Assembly: GCA_002482765.1 (NCBI GenBank)
Contig: DLGP01000084.1
Span: 610-13,862, forward strand
Direction: 5' to 3'
Source of the DNA: Alphaproteobacteria bacterium UBA7691
GTDB lineage: Bacteria > Pseudomonadota > Alphaproteobacteria > Ferrovibrionales > Ferrovibrionaceae
DNA: 13,253 bases
Under the pieces are notes generated by a model. That model saw nothing but the letters and a program-made list of their open reading frames with translations. It had not been told where the DNA came from and ran no database searches. A program made the position numbers and the translations under genes. Positions 7,208-13,253 of this stretch are shown here, one piece after another (the stretch's first letter is position 1; each line of letters opens with the position of its first letter).

Positions 7208-7747
7208 ATGGCCATGAAACAGCCTGCTGCTTCATCTCTACGGGCGCCAAGGCGAATGGGGCAATTGCTCAACTTTCGCCTGCAAGCGCTTTTTGCCCTC
7301 AGCGGCGCCCCCGTGGTGCGTATGCTGGAGGGGCGCTATGGCATCACGCGGCGGGAATGGCGCCTGCTGGCCTGGCTGGCCGAATCCGGGCCGCTTTCGC
7401 CTTCGGCGCTGGCCGAAGCGACACAGCTTGACCGCGCGCGCACCTCGCGCGCCATCGGCAACCTGACCGGCAAGGGCTTGATCAACCGCATCGCAGAGCG
7501 CCACGACCCCAGAAGGGCCATGGTGTCGCTGACCCCGACCGGGCAGGCGCTGTATGAACAGGTATTTCCCGCCGTGGCGCAACTGAATGCCCAATTGGTT
7601 GAAGTGCTGGACGAAGCCCAACTGCATGTTCTGGATATTGCCCTGGCGCAATTGACGACGCATGCCCGCGCGGTGAATCAGCGGGTGGCCACTGAGGTCA
7701 AGACCATGCGCCAAGCTGGCGGCTCGCGCCGCCTGCATTCGCCTTAA
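7208..7747 (+). CDS. MarR-family transcriptional regulator
   Basis: A 179-residue winged-helix regulator. An N-terminal dimerisation helix (about 18-42) precedes YGITRREWRLLAWLAE (44-59), the helix-turn-helix LSPSALAEATQLDRARTSRAIGNL (63-86, with recognition helix about 75-86) and the wing, in which RHDPRRAMVSLTPTG (98-112) matches the family's D-x-R-x-x-x-x-x-L-T-x-x-G pattern. MarR proteins usually repress divergent genes until a small, often aromatic or organic-acid ligand binds. Its divergent position makes the Bug protein and sulfatase the likely targets. The start is chosen as ATG 7208; there is no clear ribosome-binding site, and ATG 7214 is an equal alternative. No U-run follows its stop codon on the plus strand. 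Confidence 0.93.
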   Translation: MAMKQPAASSLRAPRRMGQLLNFRLQALFALSGAPVVRMLEGRYGITRREWRLLAWLAESGPLSPSALAEATQLDRARTSRAIGNLTGKGLINRIAERHDPRRAMVSLTPTGQALYEQVFPAVAQLNAQLVEVLDEAQLHVLDIALAQLTTHARAVNQRVATEVKTMRQAGGSRRLHSP

Positions 7748-7779
7748 ATCAAAAGGCCGGCCCCTTATGGGACCGGCCT
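7747..7779 (-). terminator. Intrinsic terminator of the hydroxyacid-dehydrogenase gene, in the convergent spacer
   Basis: A hairpin with stem AGGCCGG-C-CCC (7754-7764), loop TTAT and complement GGG-A-CCGGCCT (7769-7779) contains one internal mismatch. On the minus strand the stem is followed by TTTTGATTT, a typical U-rich tail, so it terminates the gene ending at 7793. In the plus direction there is no T-run after the stem, so it should be less effective for marR. Confidence 0.8.
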
Positions 7780-7792
7780 GACTGGTGGTGGC

Positions 7793-8674
7793 CTACTTCT
7801 TGGTCTTGGTGGCTTCCAGCCGGGCGATCAGGCTCGACGTATCCCAGCGACCGCCGCCCATCTGCTGCACTTCGGCATAGAACTGGTCCACCAGCCCGGC
7901 CACCGGCAGGCTGGCACCGTTGCGCCGCGCCTCATTCAGGCAGATGCCCAGATCCTTGCGCATCCAATCGACCGCAAAGCCGTAATCAAATTTGCCCTCG
8001 ATCATGGTCTTGTGGCGATTATCCATCTGCCAGGAGCCCGCCGCGCCCTTGGAAATCACTTCCACGGCTTTCGTCAGATCAAGGCCGGAAGCGCGCCCAA
8101 AGGCCAAAGCCTCGGACAAGCCCTGCACCAGGCCGGCAATACAAATCTGGTTCATCATCTTGGTGAGCTGGCCGGAGCCCGCCGGACCCATCAGGTTCTG
8201 CATCTTGGCATAAGCCTGGATCACCGGCTTGACCCGCTCGTAAACCGGCGCATCGCCGCCGCACATGATGGTGAGCTGACCATTCTCGGCCCCGGCCTGG
8301 CCGCCGGAAACCGGCGCATCGATGAAATCCAGCCCCAAAGCGGCAGCCTTGGCATGCAGTTCACGCGCCACATCGGCCGAGGCAGTGGTGTGGTCCACAA
8401 AGACGCTGCCTTTGGCCATGCCGGCGAAAATGCCGTTGTCGCCATAGACCACCGAGCGCAGATCGTCGTCGTTGCCGACGCAGGCCATGATGAATTCGGC
8501 CCCGGCAGCCGCCTCGCGTGGGCTTGAGGCACTGGCGCCACCATGCTGCGCCACCCATTTGGCCGCCTTCTCGCCCGAACGATTCCAGACGGTTACACTA
8601 TGCCCGGCTTTCACCAGATGGCCCGCCATCGGATAGCCCATGACCCCCAGACCGATAAACGCCAGCTTCGCCAT
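7793..8674 (-). CDS. NAD(P)-dependent beta-hydroxyacid dehydrogenase, 3-hydroxyisobutyrate dehydrogenase family
   Basis: A 293-residue cytoplasmic oxidoreductase of the family that includes 3-hydroxyisobutyrate dehydrogenase (MmsB), tartronate semialdehyde reductase (GarR/GlxR) and related enzymes. The Rossmann motif FIGLGVMGYPMAGHL (6-20) is followed by VTVWNRS (27-33); the Arg after this strand hints at NADP(H), which is only inference. The substrate loop is DAPVSGGQAGAENGQLTIMCGG (119-140), and the catalytic helix GSGQLTKMMNQ holds Lys172 and Asn175. The C-terminal helical domain is complete (KDLGICLNEAR). The start is supported by AGGAAG just before the ATG. An mmsA gene lies over 7 kb away on the same strand, so a valine-pathway role is possible but unproven; no gene symbol is given. 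The gene stands alone and ends in its own terminator. Confidence 0.93.
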   Translation of the reverse strand: MAKLAFIGLGVMGYPMAGHLVKAGHSVTVWNRSGEKAAKWVAQHGGASASSPREAAAGAEFIMACVGNDDDLRSVVYGDNGIFAGMAKGSVFVDHTTASADVARELHAKAAALGLDFIDAPVSGGQAGAENGQLTIMCGGDAPVYERVKPVIQAYAKMQNLMGPAGSGQLTKMMNQICIAGLVQGLSEALAFGRASGLDLTKAVEVISKGAAGSWQMDNRHKTMIEGKFDYGFAVDWMRKDLGICLNEARRNGASLPVAGLVDQFYAEVQQMGGGRWDTSSLIARLEATKTKK

Positions 8675-8794
8675 TGCTTCCTCTAACCTTGTGATTTATA
8701 AGGGTTATTGTTTCGGCGCGGACTTTCGCACACTGCCCTTTGGGTTGCAATCGTCTTTTATAAGTATATGTATTTTGCACTGCGCAATTGCCGC

Positions 8795-8823
8795 TTGCAT
8801 ATCAAGCAACATGACAATATATT
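8795..8823 (+). promoter_or_regulatory. Sigma70-type promoter of the FlaG-like gene
   Basis: TTGCAT (8795-8800) and TATATT (8818-8823) are separated by exactly 17 bases, close to the consensus -35 and -10 elements. Transcription would begin near 8830, giving a leader of about 30 bases before the ATG at 8863. The promoter sits in an AT-rich stretch (about 8690-8840) that stands out from the GC-rich surroundings. Confidence 0.6.
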
Positions 8824-8862
8824 ACATATAGGAAACCGTACCTGAAATGGGAGAAACCCATT

Positions 8863-9447
8863 ATGCCGCTCAATAGCATCGGCCTAGTTGCCGGCGCGGG
8901 CAGTAGCGGCGCGGTAGCACGCGAGGCCCGCGTTGAATCAGTGAGTGCGTCAAGCGCAAACTCTTCTGAGTTCTCGCCACGGGAGATCGTTGTCAGCGGG
9001 GATCAGGAAAGCAGCGTCACGCGCTATGGCTCGTATTATGTCAGCCCCTTCATCCGGCTCGACACATCCACGCGCTTGGCAATTCTTGAATTCCGCGATT
9101 CCGAAACCGGTGAAGTGCAGCAGCAATATCCCTCGCCGCGTGCGGTGAAGGAATATGCCCAGAACCTGCCGGACAATTTTGACCTGCCGCGTGTTGGCGG
9201 CAAGGGCCGTGGCGAAGACGCGCCGGAGCAGGCCCCCCCAAGCTTTGGCAAACCAGCCAACGAGCCAACCGGCGAAGTGCGCATCATCGGTGCCGGTTCT
9301 GGTGCGCCAACACCGCAGCCGGTGCCGCAGCCAGCCCCGACTGGCGGTACTGGCCGCGCCCCAAGCAATCCTGCAATTGCTGCTTTCGGCGCCGCCTTAA
9401 GCGGCCTGACCAGCGGTTTCAGCTCACGCCAGGTTGCCGTCGCCTGA
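8863..9447 (+). CDS. FlaG-like hypothetical protein with a Pro/Gly-rich tail
   Basis: A 194-residue protein without a signal peptide or membrane segment. The only recognisable part is residues 60-100, VSPFIRLDTSTRLAILEFRD followed by SETGEVQQQYPSPRAVKEYAQ. This resembles the FlaG fold, in which a beta-strand pair ending in 'D-x-x-T-G-E-V-x-x-Q-x-P-S' precedes a helix. The N-terminal 55 residues are Ser/Ala-rich and low in complexity, and the tail (about 110-170) is rich in Pro and Gly (PTPQPVPQPAPTGG). FlaG proteins are linked to flagellar filament assembly or length, but their biochemistry is poorly defined. motAB lies downstream, which fits a motility role. The start has GGAG about nine bases before the ATG. 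The gene forms its own unit, with a promoter at 8795-8823 and a terminator at 9494-9530. The similarity is by eye, so the function is tentative. Confidence 0.75.
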   Translation: MPLNSIGLVAGAGSSGAVAREARVESVSASSANSSEFSPREIVVSGDQESSVTRYGSYYVSPFIRLDTSTRLAILEFRDSETGEVQQQYPSPRAVKEYAQNLPDNFDLPRVGGKGRGEDAPEQAPPSFGKPANEPTGEVRIIGAGSGAPTPQPVPQPAPTGGTGRAPSNPAIAAFGAALSGLTSGFSSRQVAVA

Positions 9448-9493
9448 GGCCAGGCTTACTGGCGTTTTAAGTATCTTTGCGCCCTGTTTAGCC

Positions 9494-9530
9494 CCTGCGG
9501 CTCGCGCCAGCGGGTTTTTTGTGTTTTTTT
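9494..9530 (+). terminator. Strong intrinsic terminator after the FlaG-like gene
   Basis: A GC-rich stem (9494-9501 paired with 9506-9514, one bulged A at 9509, loop TCGC) is followed by six T, GTG and seven more T (9515-9530). It lies about 45 bases past the stop codon and should end the FlaG-like transcript, so the acylase gene beyond it needs its own promoter. Confidence 0.85.
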
Positions 9531-9549
9531 AACATGGTGCGGGGCCAGA

Positions 9550-9587
9550 ATCTGATATCCAGGCTTTAATCTGGTATCCAGGCTTCA
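9550..9587. repeat. Tandem 2 x 19-bp direct repeat upstream of the penicillin acylase gene
   Basis: Unit 1 is atctgatatccaggcttta (9550-9568) and unit 2 is atctggtatccaggcttca (9569-9587); 17 of 19 positions are identical. The repeat lies between the FlaG-like terminator and the acylase start, 60 to 97 bp upstream of the ATG. A spacing of 19 bp places the copies about two helical turns apart, as in direct-repeat activator sites, but slippage duplication would look the same. Confidence 0.7.
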
Positions 9588-9646
9588 ATGTGGTGTATGC
9601 CGGTTTGCCTTTGCCGGCTTCTGTTTAGCTTTCATCCAGGATTCTC

Positions 9647-12136
9647 ATGCGCTGGATTTTCCGCCTGTTCGTCCTGCTGCTTGTTGTGCTCGGTGGTGTT
9701 GGCACCGCCGCCTACTTCATCGCCCGCTCCTCGCTGCCACAAACCAGCGGCACCATCACCTTGGCCAACAGCCCGTTGCAGCAATCGGTGCGCATCATCC
9801 GCGACCGCCATGCCATTCCGCATGTGCTGGCTGAAAGCCGGGTGGATGCGATGTTCGGCCTTGGATTTGCCCATGCCCAGGACCGGCTGTGGCAGATGGA
9901 AGTGAATCGCCGCATTCCGGCCGGCCGGCTGGCGGAAATATTTGGCCCGCGCGCCCTGGATACCGACAAATTCCTGCGCAGCCTGGGTGTGCGGCGCGCC
10001 GCCGAACGCGCCTATGCCCATCTCAAGCCGGAAACCCGCGCCGCGCTGGATGCCTATGCGGCCGGCGTGAATGCCTTCCTGAAACAGCGCAACGATCCGC
10101 TGCCGCCGGAATTCCTGATCATCGGGATTGAGCCAGAGCCGTGGACACCGACGGACTCGCTTGGCTGGATCAAGATGATGGCCTGGGACCTGAGCGGCAA
10201 TTGGGGCACTGAACTGGCGCGGCTCGGCCTCAGCCGCCGGCTCAACAAGCAGCAGATTGAGGAATTCTTTCCGCCTTATCCGGGCGATGCTCCGGTGGCA
10301 TTGGCGGATTACAGCGATCTGTATCGCAAGGTGACGCAGGCGCTTGACCTGCCGGCACTGGCCCGCCTGCTGCCGGAGGAACGGCCCGAGGGCATTGGCT
10401 CGAATAACTGGGTGCTGAGCGGTACCCATACCGTGACCGGCGCGCCCTTGCTCGCCAATGACCCGCATCTTGGCCTCTCAACCCCTGCTTTGTGGTATTT
10501 CGCGCATTTCTCCAGCCCGAGCGGCGATGCAATTGGCGCCACGCTTCCAGGCGTACCGGGCGTGGTGCTGGGCCATAATGGCCGCATTGCCTGGGGCTTC
10601 ACCAATACCGGGCCGGATACCCAGGACCTCTATATCGAGAAGATCGATCCGGCCGATCCGGGCCGCTATCTGGTGCCGGCCGGGGTTGATCCCAGCGGCT
10701 CGCTGCCCTTTGCCACCCGCAGCGAAACCATCAAGGTGAAAGGTGAACCCGATGTGGTGCTGGCGGTGCGCGAGACCCGGCATGGCCCGGTGATTTCCGA
10801 TGTCAACACCACGGCCCAGGGCCTGCTGGAACCGGGCTATGCGCTCAGCTTCGCCTGGACCGCGTTGCGCGACGACGACCGCAGCGCCGACAGCCTGACC
10901 GGGCTGGATTCTGCCGCCGACTGGCCGTCTTTCGTGGAGAATTTCCGCGGTTATGTCACGCCGCAGCAGAATATTGTCTATGCCGATCTGGCCGGCAATA
11001 TCGGCTTTTTTGCCCCTGGCCTGGTGCCGAAGCGCAAGCCGGAAAACGACCTTAAGGGCCTGGCGCCGGCGCCCGGCTGGGATGCGCGATATGACTGGGC
11101 CGGCTTCATTCCGTTTGAGGAATTGCCGCGCAGCTATAATCCGGCCAGCGGCCAGGTGGTGACCGCCAACCACAAGATCGTGCCAGACAGCTATCCGCAT
11201 TTCATCACCAGCGAATGGGCCGATCCCTACCGTGCCATCCGCATCGAGCAATTGCTGCGCGAGCGCCAGGTGCATTCGGTGGAGAGTTTCAAGCAGATCC
11301 AGGGCGACACGGTGTCGCTGATGGCGGCGGAAATCCTGCCGTTGATGCTGAGTGCGCCGCTGAAAACCACGCCGCAAAATGCCGAATTGCCGGCGCTGCA
11401 TGCCGCCCTTGCCGGCTGGAATGGCGCCATGACCAGCAACCATGCCGAACCGCTGGTTTTCCAGGCCTGGTATCGGGAATTGACCCGGCTGGTGCTGGCC
11501 GATGAACTGGGCGACGATTTTCAGCGCCTGTGGCGCCATCGCCCGGCGCTGATGCGCAATATCCTGGCCAACAAGGATGGTCAGGCGCGCTGGTGCGGCA
11601 GCTTGGCCGCCCCCGGCAGTCCGGCCGAATGCGCCGCCCTGGTGGCCGAGGCGCTGGATTTGGCCCTCACCGACCTGAAGGCGCGCTATGGCCGCGACCC
11701 CAGCCGCTGGCGTTGGGGCGATGCGCATTTTGCCAAATCGACGCATCGGCCGTTTTCCAGCACGCCGCTGCGCCGGCTGTTCGAGGCCAGTGTGCCAACC
11801 CCGGGCGATACCTTCACCGTTAATGTTGGCCGCAACAACATGGCCGACGAGGCCGAGCCTTTCGCCAATGTGCATGCCGCCTCGCTGCGGGCAATTTACG
11901 ATCTGGCCGACCTCAACCGCTCGGTCTTTATCCACTCAACCGGGCAATCCGGCCATCCGCTTTCGGCCTTTTACCGCTCGTTGGCGCCCGCCTGGGCCAA
12001 TGTGGGCTATCTGCCGATGAGCATCCGGCCGGGTGATATCGAGGCCGGCGCGCTTGGCAGCCTGGTGCTGCGCCCGGCCCCGGTTGCGACCAGCAACAAT
12101 CCGGCGGGTTCGGAGGCTGGTGGCCAATCGCAGTAA
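9647..12136 (+). CDS. Penicillin acylase-family Ntn hydrolase (penicillin G / N-acyl-homoserine lactone acylase type)
   Basis: An 829-residue precursor of the self-processing amidase family that removes acyl chains from amides such as penicillin G, cephalosporins or acyl-homoserine lactones. A hydrophobic N-terminus (about 4-26) would export or anchor it, with the enzyme facing the periplasm. The alpha-chain region carries IIRDRHAIPHVLAES and GLGFAHAQDRLWQMEVNRR. The predicted cleavage site and nucleophile is Ser252 in EGIGSNNWVLSG, giving a beta chain of about 578 residues. GHNGRIAWGFTNTGPDTQDLY (from residue 309) and the oxyanion-hole segment VTPQQNIVYAD (N442) are also typical. Length and motif order are complete, with no frameshift. 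The ATG has AGGA six bases before it. Substrate cannot be read from sequence; many relatives of this type act on acyl-homoserine lactones or other acyl amides. The stop codon lies inside the first unit of a 17-bp tandem repeat. The gene separates the FlaG-like gene from motAB. Confidence 0.94.
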   Translation: MRWIFRLFVLLLVVLGGVGTAAYFIARSSLPQTSGTITLANSPLQQSVRIIRDRHAIPHVLAESRVDAMFGLGFAHAQDRLWQMEVNRRIPAGRLAEIFGPRALDTDKFLRSLGVRRAAERAYAHLKPETRAALDAYAAGVNAFLKQRNDPLPPEFLIIGIEPEPWTPTDSLGWIKMMAWDLSGNWGTELARLGLSRRLNKQQIEEFFPPYPGDAPVALADYSDLYRKVTQALDLPALARLLPEERPEGIGSNNWVLSGTHTVTGAPLLANDPHLGLSTPALWYFAHFSSPSGDAIGATLPGVPGVVLGHNGRIAWGFTNTGPDTQDLYIEKIDPADPGRYLVPAGVDPSGSLPFATRSETIKVKGEPDVVLAVRETRHGPVISDVNTTAQGLLEPGYALSFAWTALRDDDRSADSLTGLDSAADWPSFVENFRGYVTPQQNIVYADLAGNIGFFAPGLVPKRKPENDLKGLAPAPGWDARYDWAGFIPFEELPRSYNPASGQVVTANHKIVPDSYPHFITSEWADPYRAIRIEQLLRERQVHSVESFKQIQGDTVSLMAAEILPLMLSAPLKTTPQNAELPALHAALAGWNGAMTSNHAEPLVFQAWYRELTRLVLADELGDDFQRLWRHRPALMRNILANKDGQARWCGSLAAPGSPAECAALVAEALDLALTDLKARYGRDPSRWRWGDAHFAKSTHRPFSSTPLRRLFEASVPTPGDTFTVNVGRNNMADEAEPFANVHAASLRAIYDLADLNRSVFIHSTGQSGHPLSAFYRSLAPAWANVGYLPMSIRPGDIEAGALGSLVLRPAPVATSNNPAGSEAGGQSQ

Positions 12137-12174
12137 TTTCCCAATCACGGTAATTTCCCAATCACAGTAATTTC
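12124..12174. repeat. Tandem 3 x 17-bp direct repeat spanning the acylase stop codon
   Basis: Three back-to-back units of 17 bp: ccaatcgcagtaatttc (12124-12140), ccaatcacggtaatttc (12141-12157) and ccaatcacagtaatttc (12158-12174). They differ only at two positions (R at 7 and 9). The acylase TAA (12134-12136) lies within unit 1, so further copies do not change the protein. The array sits 102 to 152 bp upstream of motA. It may be a slippage product or a set of binding sites. Confidence 0.85.
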
Positions 12175-12209
12175 ATCGTCGATTCAATATTCTATTTACC
12201 AAGCCCGTA

Positions 12210-12228
12210 AGCTAAAACTGAGTTAGCT
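12210..12228. promoter_or_regulatory. Inverted repeat in the motA leader region
   Basis: AGCTAA (12210-12215) and TTAGCT (12223-12228) form perfect 6-bp arms around a 7-base centre, about 48 to 66 bp upstream of the motA ATG. Just downstream are CCGACTCGG (12234-12242, a dyad) and AACCCG (12231-12236) complementary to CGGGTT (12254-12259), so the leader could fold just before the ribosome-binding site. A regulator-binding dyad or an RNA hairpin are both possible; evidence is limited to symmetry. Confidence 0.35.
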
Positions 12229-12275
12229 GAAACCCGACTCGGCAGTTTGGCTGCGGGTTGGATAAGGAGTGCGTC

Positions 12276-13136
12276 ATGCTGATTGTTATCGGCACCGTTG
12301 TCGGCTTGGCTTGCGTGCTCGGTGGCTATATGGCCATGGGCGGCAAACTGGCGGTGCTTTATCAGCCCTTCGAGCTGGTGATCATCGGCGGCGCCGCCGT
12401 TGGCGCCTTCATCGTCGGCAATCCCAAGCCGGTGCTGAAATCGGCGCTGGGCGGTTTCAAGCAGGCCTTCAAGGGGCCGCGCTTCACCAAAGACGACTAT
12501 CTCGAACTGCTTTCATTGCTCTATTCGGTGTTCAAGCTGGCCAAGAGCAAGGGCATGCTGGCCCTGGAAGCCCATATCGAGAAGCCGGAAGAGAGCAAAC
12601 TGTTCAACCAGTTTCCGAAATTCACCGCCGACCACCATGCGATGGATTTCCTCTGCGATTATCTGCGCCTGATGACCCTGGGCAGCGAAAATCCGCATGA
12701 GATGGAAGCGCTGATGGACATGGAACTGGAAATCCACCATCAGGAAGATCACCTTGCCCATAGCGGCGTGTCAGCCTTTGGCGAAAGTTTCCCGGCGCTT
12801 GGCATCGTCGCCGCCGTGCTTGGCGTTATCAAGACCATGGGGTCGATTTCCGAACCGCCGGAAGTGCTTGGCAAGCTGATTGGCGGCGCGCTGGTCGGCA
12901 CCTTCCTCGGCATCTTGCTTTCCTACGGCATCGTGTCGCCGATTGCGGCGGCCTTGAAGGCGACGCAGGAGCATGACGGCAAATACCTGCTCTGCCTCAA
13001 GGCCGGGCTACTGGCGCATTTGCAGGGTTATGCCCCGGCTGTGTCGGTGGAATTTGCCCGCAAATCGCTGATGTCGAATGTGCGGCCCAGCTTCTACGAA
13101 GTGGAAGAAGCCACCAGCAAGGTGCAAGCGATCTAA
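12276..13136 (+). CDS. motA: Flagellar motor stator protein MotA
   Basis: MotA forms, with MotB, the inner-membrane ion channel that drives flagellar rotation. The 286-residue protein has four membrane segments (about 3-23, 34-50, 172-190, 201-224). The key residues of characterised MotA are in register: Pro173 in SFPALGIVAAVLGVIKTMG, Pro222 in YGIVSPIAAALKA, and cytoplasmic charges K90 and E98 in the AKSKGMLALEAHIE loop that faces the rotor protein FliG. The ATG at 12276 follows a strong AAGGAG six bases upstream. An in-frame TTG at 12258 would add six residues that overlap this ribosome-binding site and is rejected. motB begins 18 bases after the stop codon, so the two form an operon. I cannot say from MotA alone whether protons or sodium ions are used, although the alphaproteobacterial setting favours protons. 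Confidence 0.97.
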   Translation: MLIVIGTVVGLACVLGGYMAMGGKLAVLYQPFELVIIGGAAVGAFIVGNPKPVLKSALGGFKQAFKGPRFTKDDYLELLSLLYSVFKLAKSKGMLALEAHIEKPEESKLFNQFPKFTADHHAMDFLCDYLRLMTLGSENPHEMEALMDMELEIHHQEDHLAHSGVSAFGESFPALGIVAAVLGVIKTMGSISEPPEVLGKLIGGALVGTFLGILLSYGIVSPIAAALKATQEHDGKYLLCLKAGLLAHLQGYAPAVSVEFARKSLMSNVRPSFYEVEEATSKVQAI

Positions 13137-13154
13137 CCGGCGGAGGACGCAGTT

Positions 13155-13253
13155 ATGGCTGCCGCCGACGGCGAACGCCCCATCATCATCAAGAAGATCA
13201 AAAAGGGTGGTCACGCAGCCCATGGCGGCGCGTGGAAAGTGGCCTATGCCGAT
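13155..13253 (+). CDS. motB: Flagellar motor stator protein MotB, N-terminal part, runs off the right edge
   Basis: The 33 visible codons begin MAAADGERPIIIKKIKK and end in GGAWKVAYAD. This is the typical cytoplasmic N-terminus of MotB: a basic lysine-rich stretch, a Gly/His segment, then W-K-V-A-Y-A-D leading into the single membrane helix that carries the ion-binding aspartate. That helix and the peptidoglycan-binding OmpA-like domain lie outside the window. GGAGGA at 13142-13147 is an excellent ribosome-binding site seven bases before the ATG. The position directly after motA confirms the assignment. Confidence 0.95.
   Translation, partial: MAAADGERPIIIKKIKKGGHAAHGGAWKVAYAD

Noticed and set aside
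7793..8674. Firm naming of the dehydrogenase as mmsB
   Set aside because: The same motifs occur in tartronate semialdehyde reductases and other relatives, and mmsA is not adjacent.
8640..8831. Small plus-strand open frame of 63 codons before the FlaG-like gene
   Set aside because: It overlaps the start of the dehydrogenase gene and the candidate promoter, has no ribosome-binding site or recognisable motif.
10478..11935. A 485-codon open frame antisense to the penicillin acylase gene
   Set aside because: It lies wholly opposite a well-supported coding region, its product is Gly/Arg/His-rich with no recognisable motif, and long antisense frames are common in GC-rich codon use.
12124..12174. 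CRISPR array
   Set aside because: The 17-bp units are directly adjacent without spacers, and no cas gene is nearby.
12211..12242. FliA (sigma28) flagellar promoter upstream of motA
   Set aside because: TAAA is followed by CCGA at roughly the right distance, but the spacing is one base too long and only half of the -10 consensus matches.

Overview
The window is high-GC, tightly packed chromosomal DNA from an alphaproteobacterium, most plausibly a Rhodospirillales-type organism. This rests on the character of the proteins (Asp-type HemB, MotA/MotB of the alphaproteobacterial style, a short FlaG-like protein), the GC-rich codon use and the Bug/TTT-type binding protein. The assignment is inference; the window holds no rRNA or other marker gene. 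I found no tRNA, rRNA, CRISPR array, transposase or phage gene.

Layout, left to right. (1) 1-456, minus: the first 152 codons of a methylmalonate-semialdehyde dehydrogenase (mmsA), running off the left edge. (2) 693-4782, plus: a large membrane PAS histidine kinase, then a small HigA/XRE-type DNA-binding protein whose stop codon abuts the start codon of hemB (porphobilinogen synthase, haem biosynthesis). (3) 4790-7138, minus: a type I sulfatase and a Bug-type periplasmic binding protein, separated by a terminator-like hairpin. A divergent MarR regulator (7208-7747, plus) probably controls them. (4) 7793-8674, minus: a 3-hydroxyisobutyrate-dehydrogenase-family enzyme ending at a clear intrinsic terminator. 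(5) 8863-9447, plus: a FlaG-like protein with a good sigma70-type promoter and a strong terminator. (6) 9647-12136, plus: a membrane-anchored penicillin acylase-family Ntn hydrolase with short tandem repeats on both sides. (7) 12276-13253, plus: motA and the first 33 codons of motB, the flagellar stator pair.

How the genes may work together. mmsA and the 3-hydroxyisobutyrate-dehydrogenase-family gene could both serve valine/branched-chain catabolism, but they lie more than 7 kb apart and the second has other possible substrates. Sulfatase, Bug protein and MarR look like a small uptake and degradation module for a sulfate ester or organic acid. The FlaG-like gene and motAB suggest a flagellar/motility neighbourhood interrupted by the acylase gene.

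Most of the window is ordinary core and catabolic gene content. The least explained items are the small DNA-binding protein coupled to hemB, the FlaG-like protein with a long Pro/Gly-rich tail, the kinase's unassigned sensor region, and the 2 x 19-bp and 3 x 17-bp tandem repeats bracketing the acylase gene. I did not find a convincing wholly new multi-gene system.
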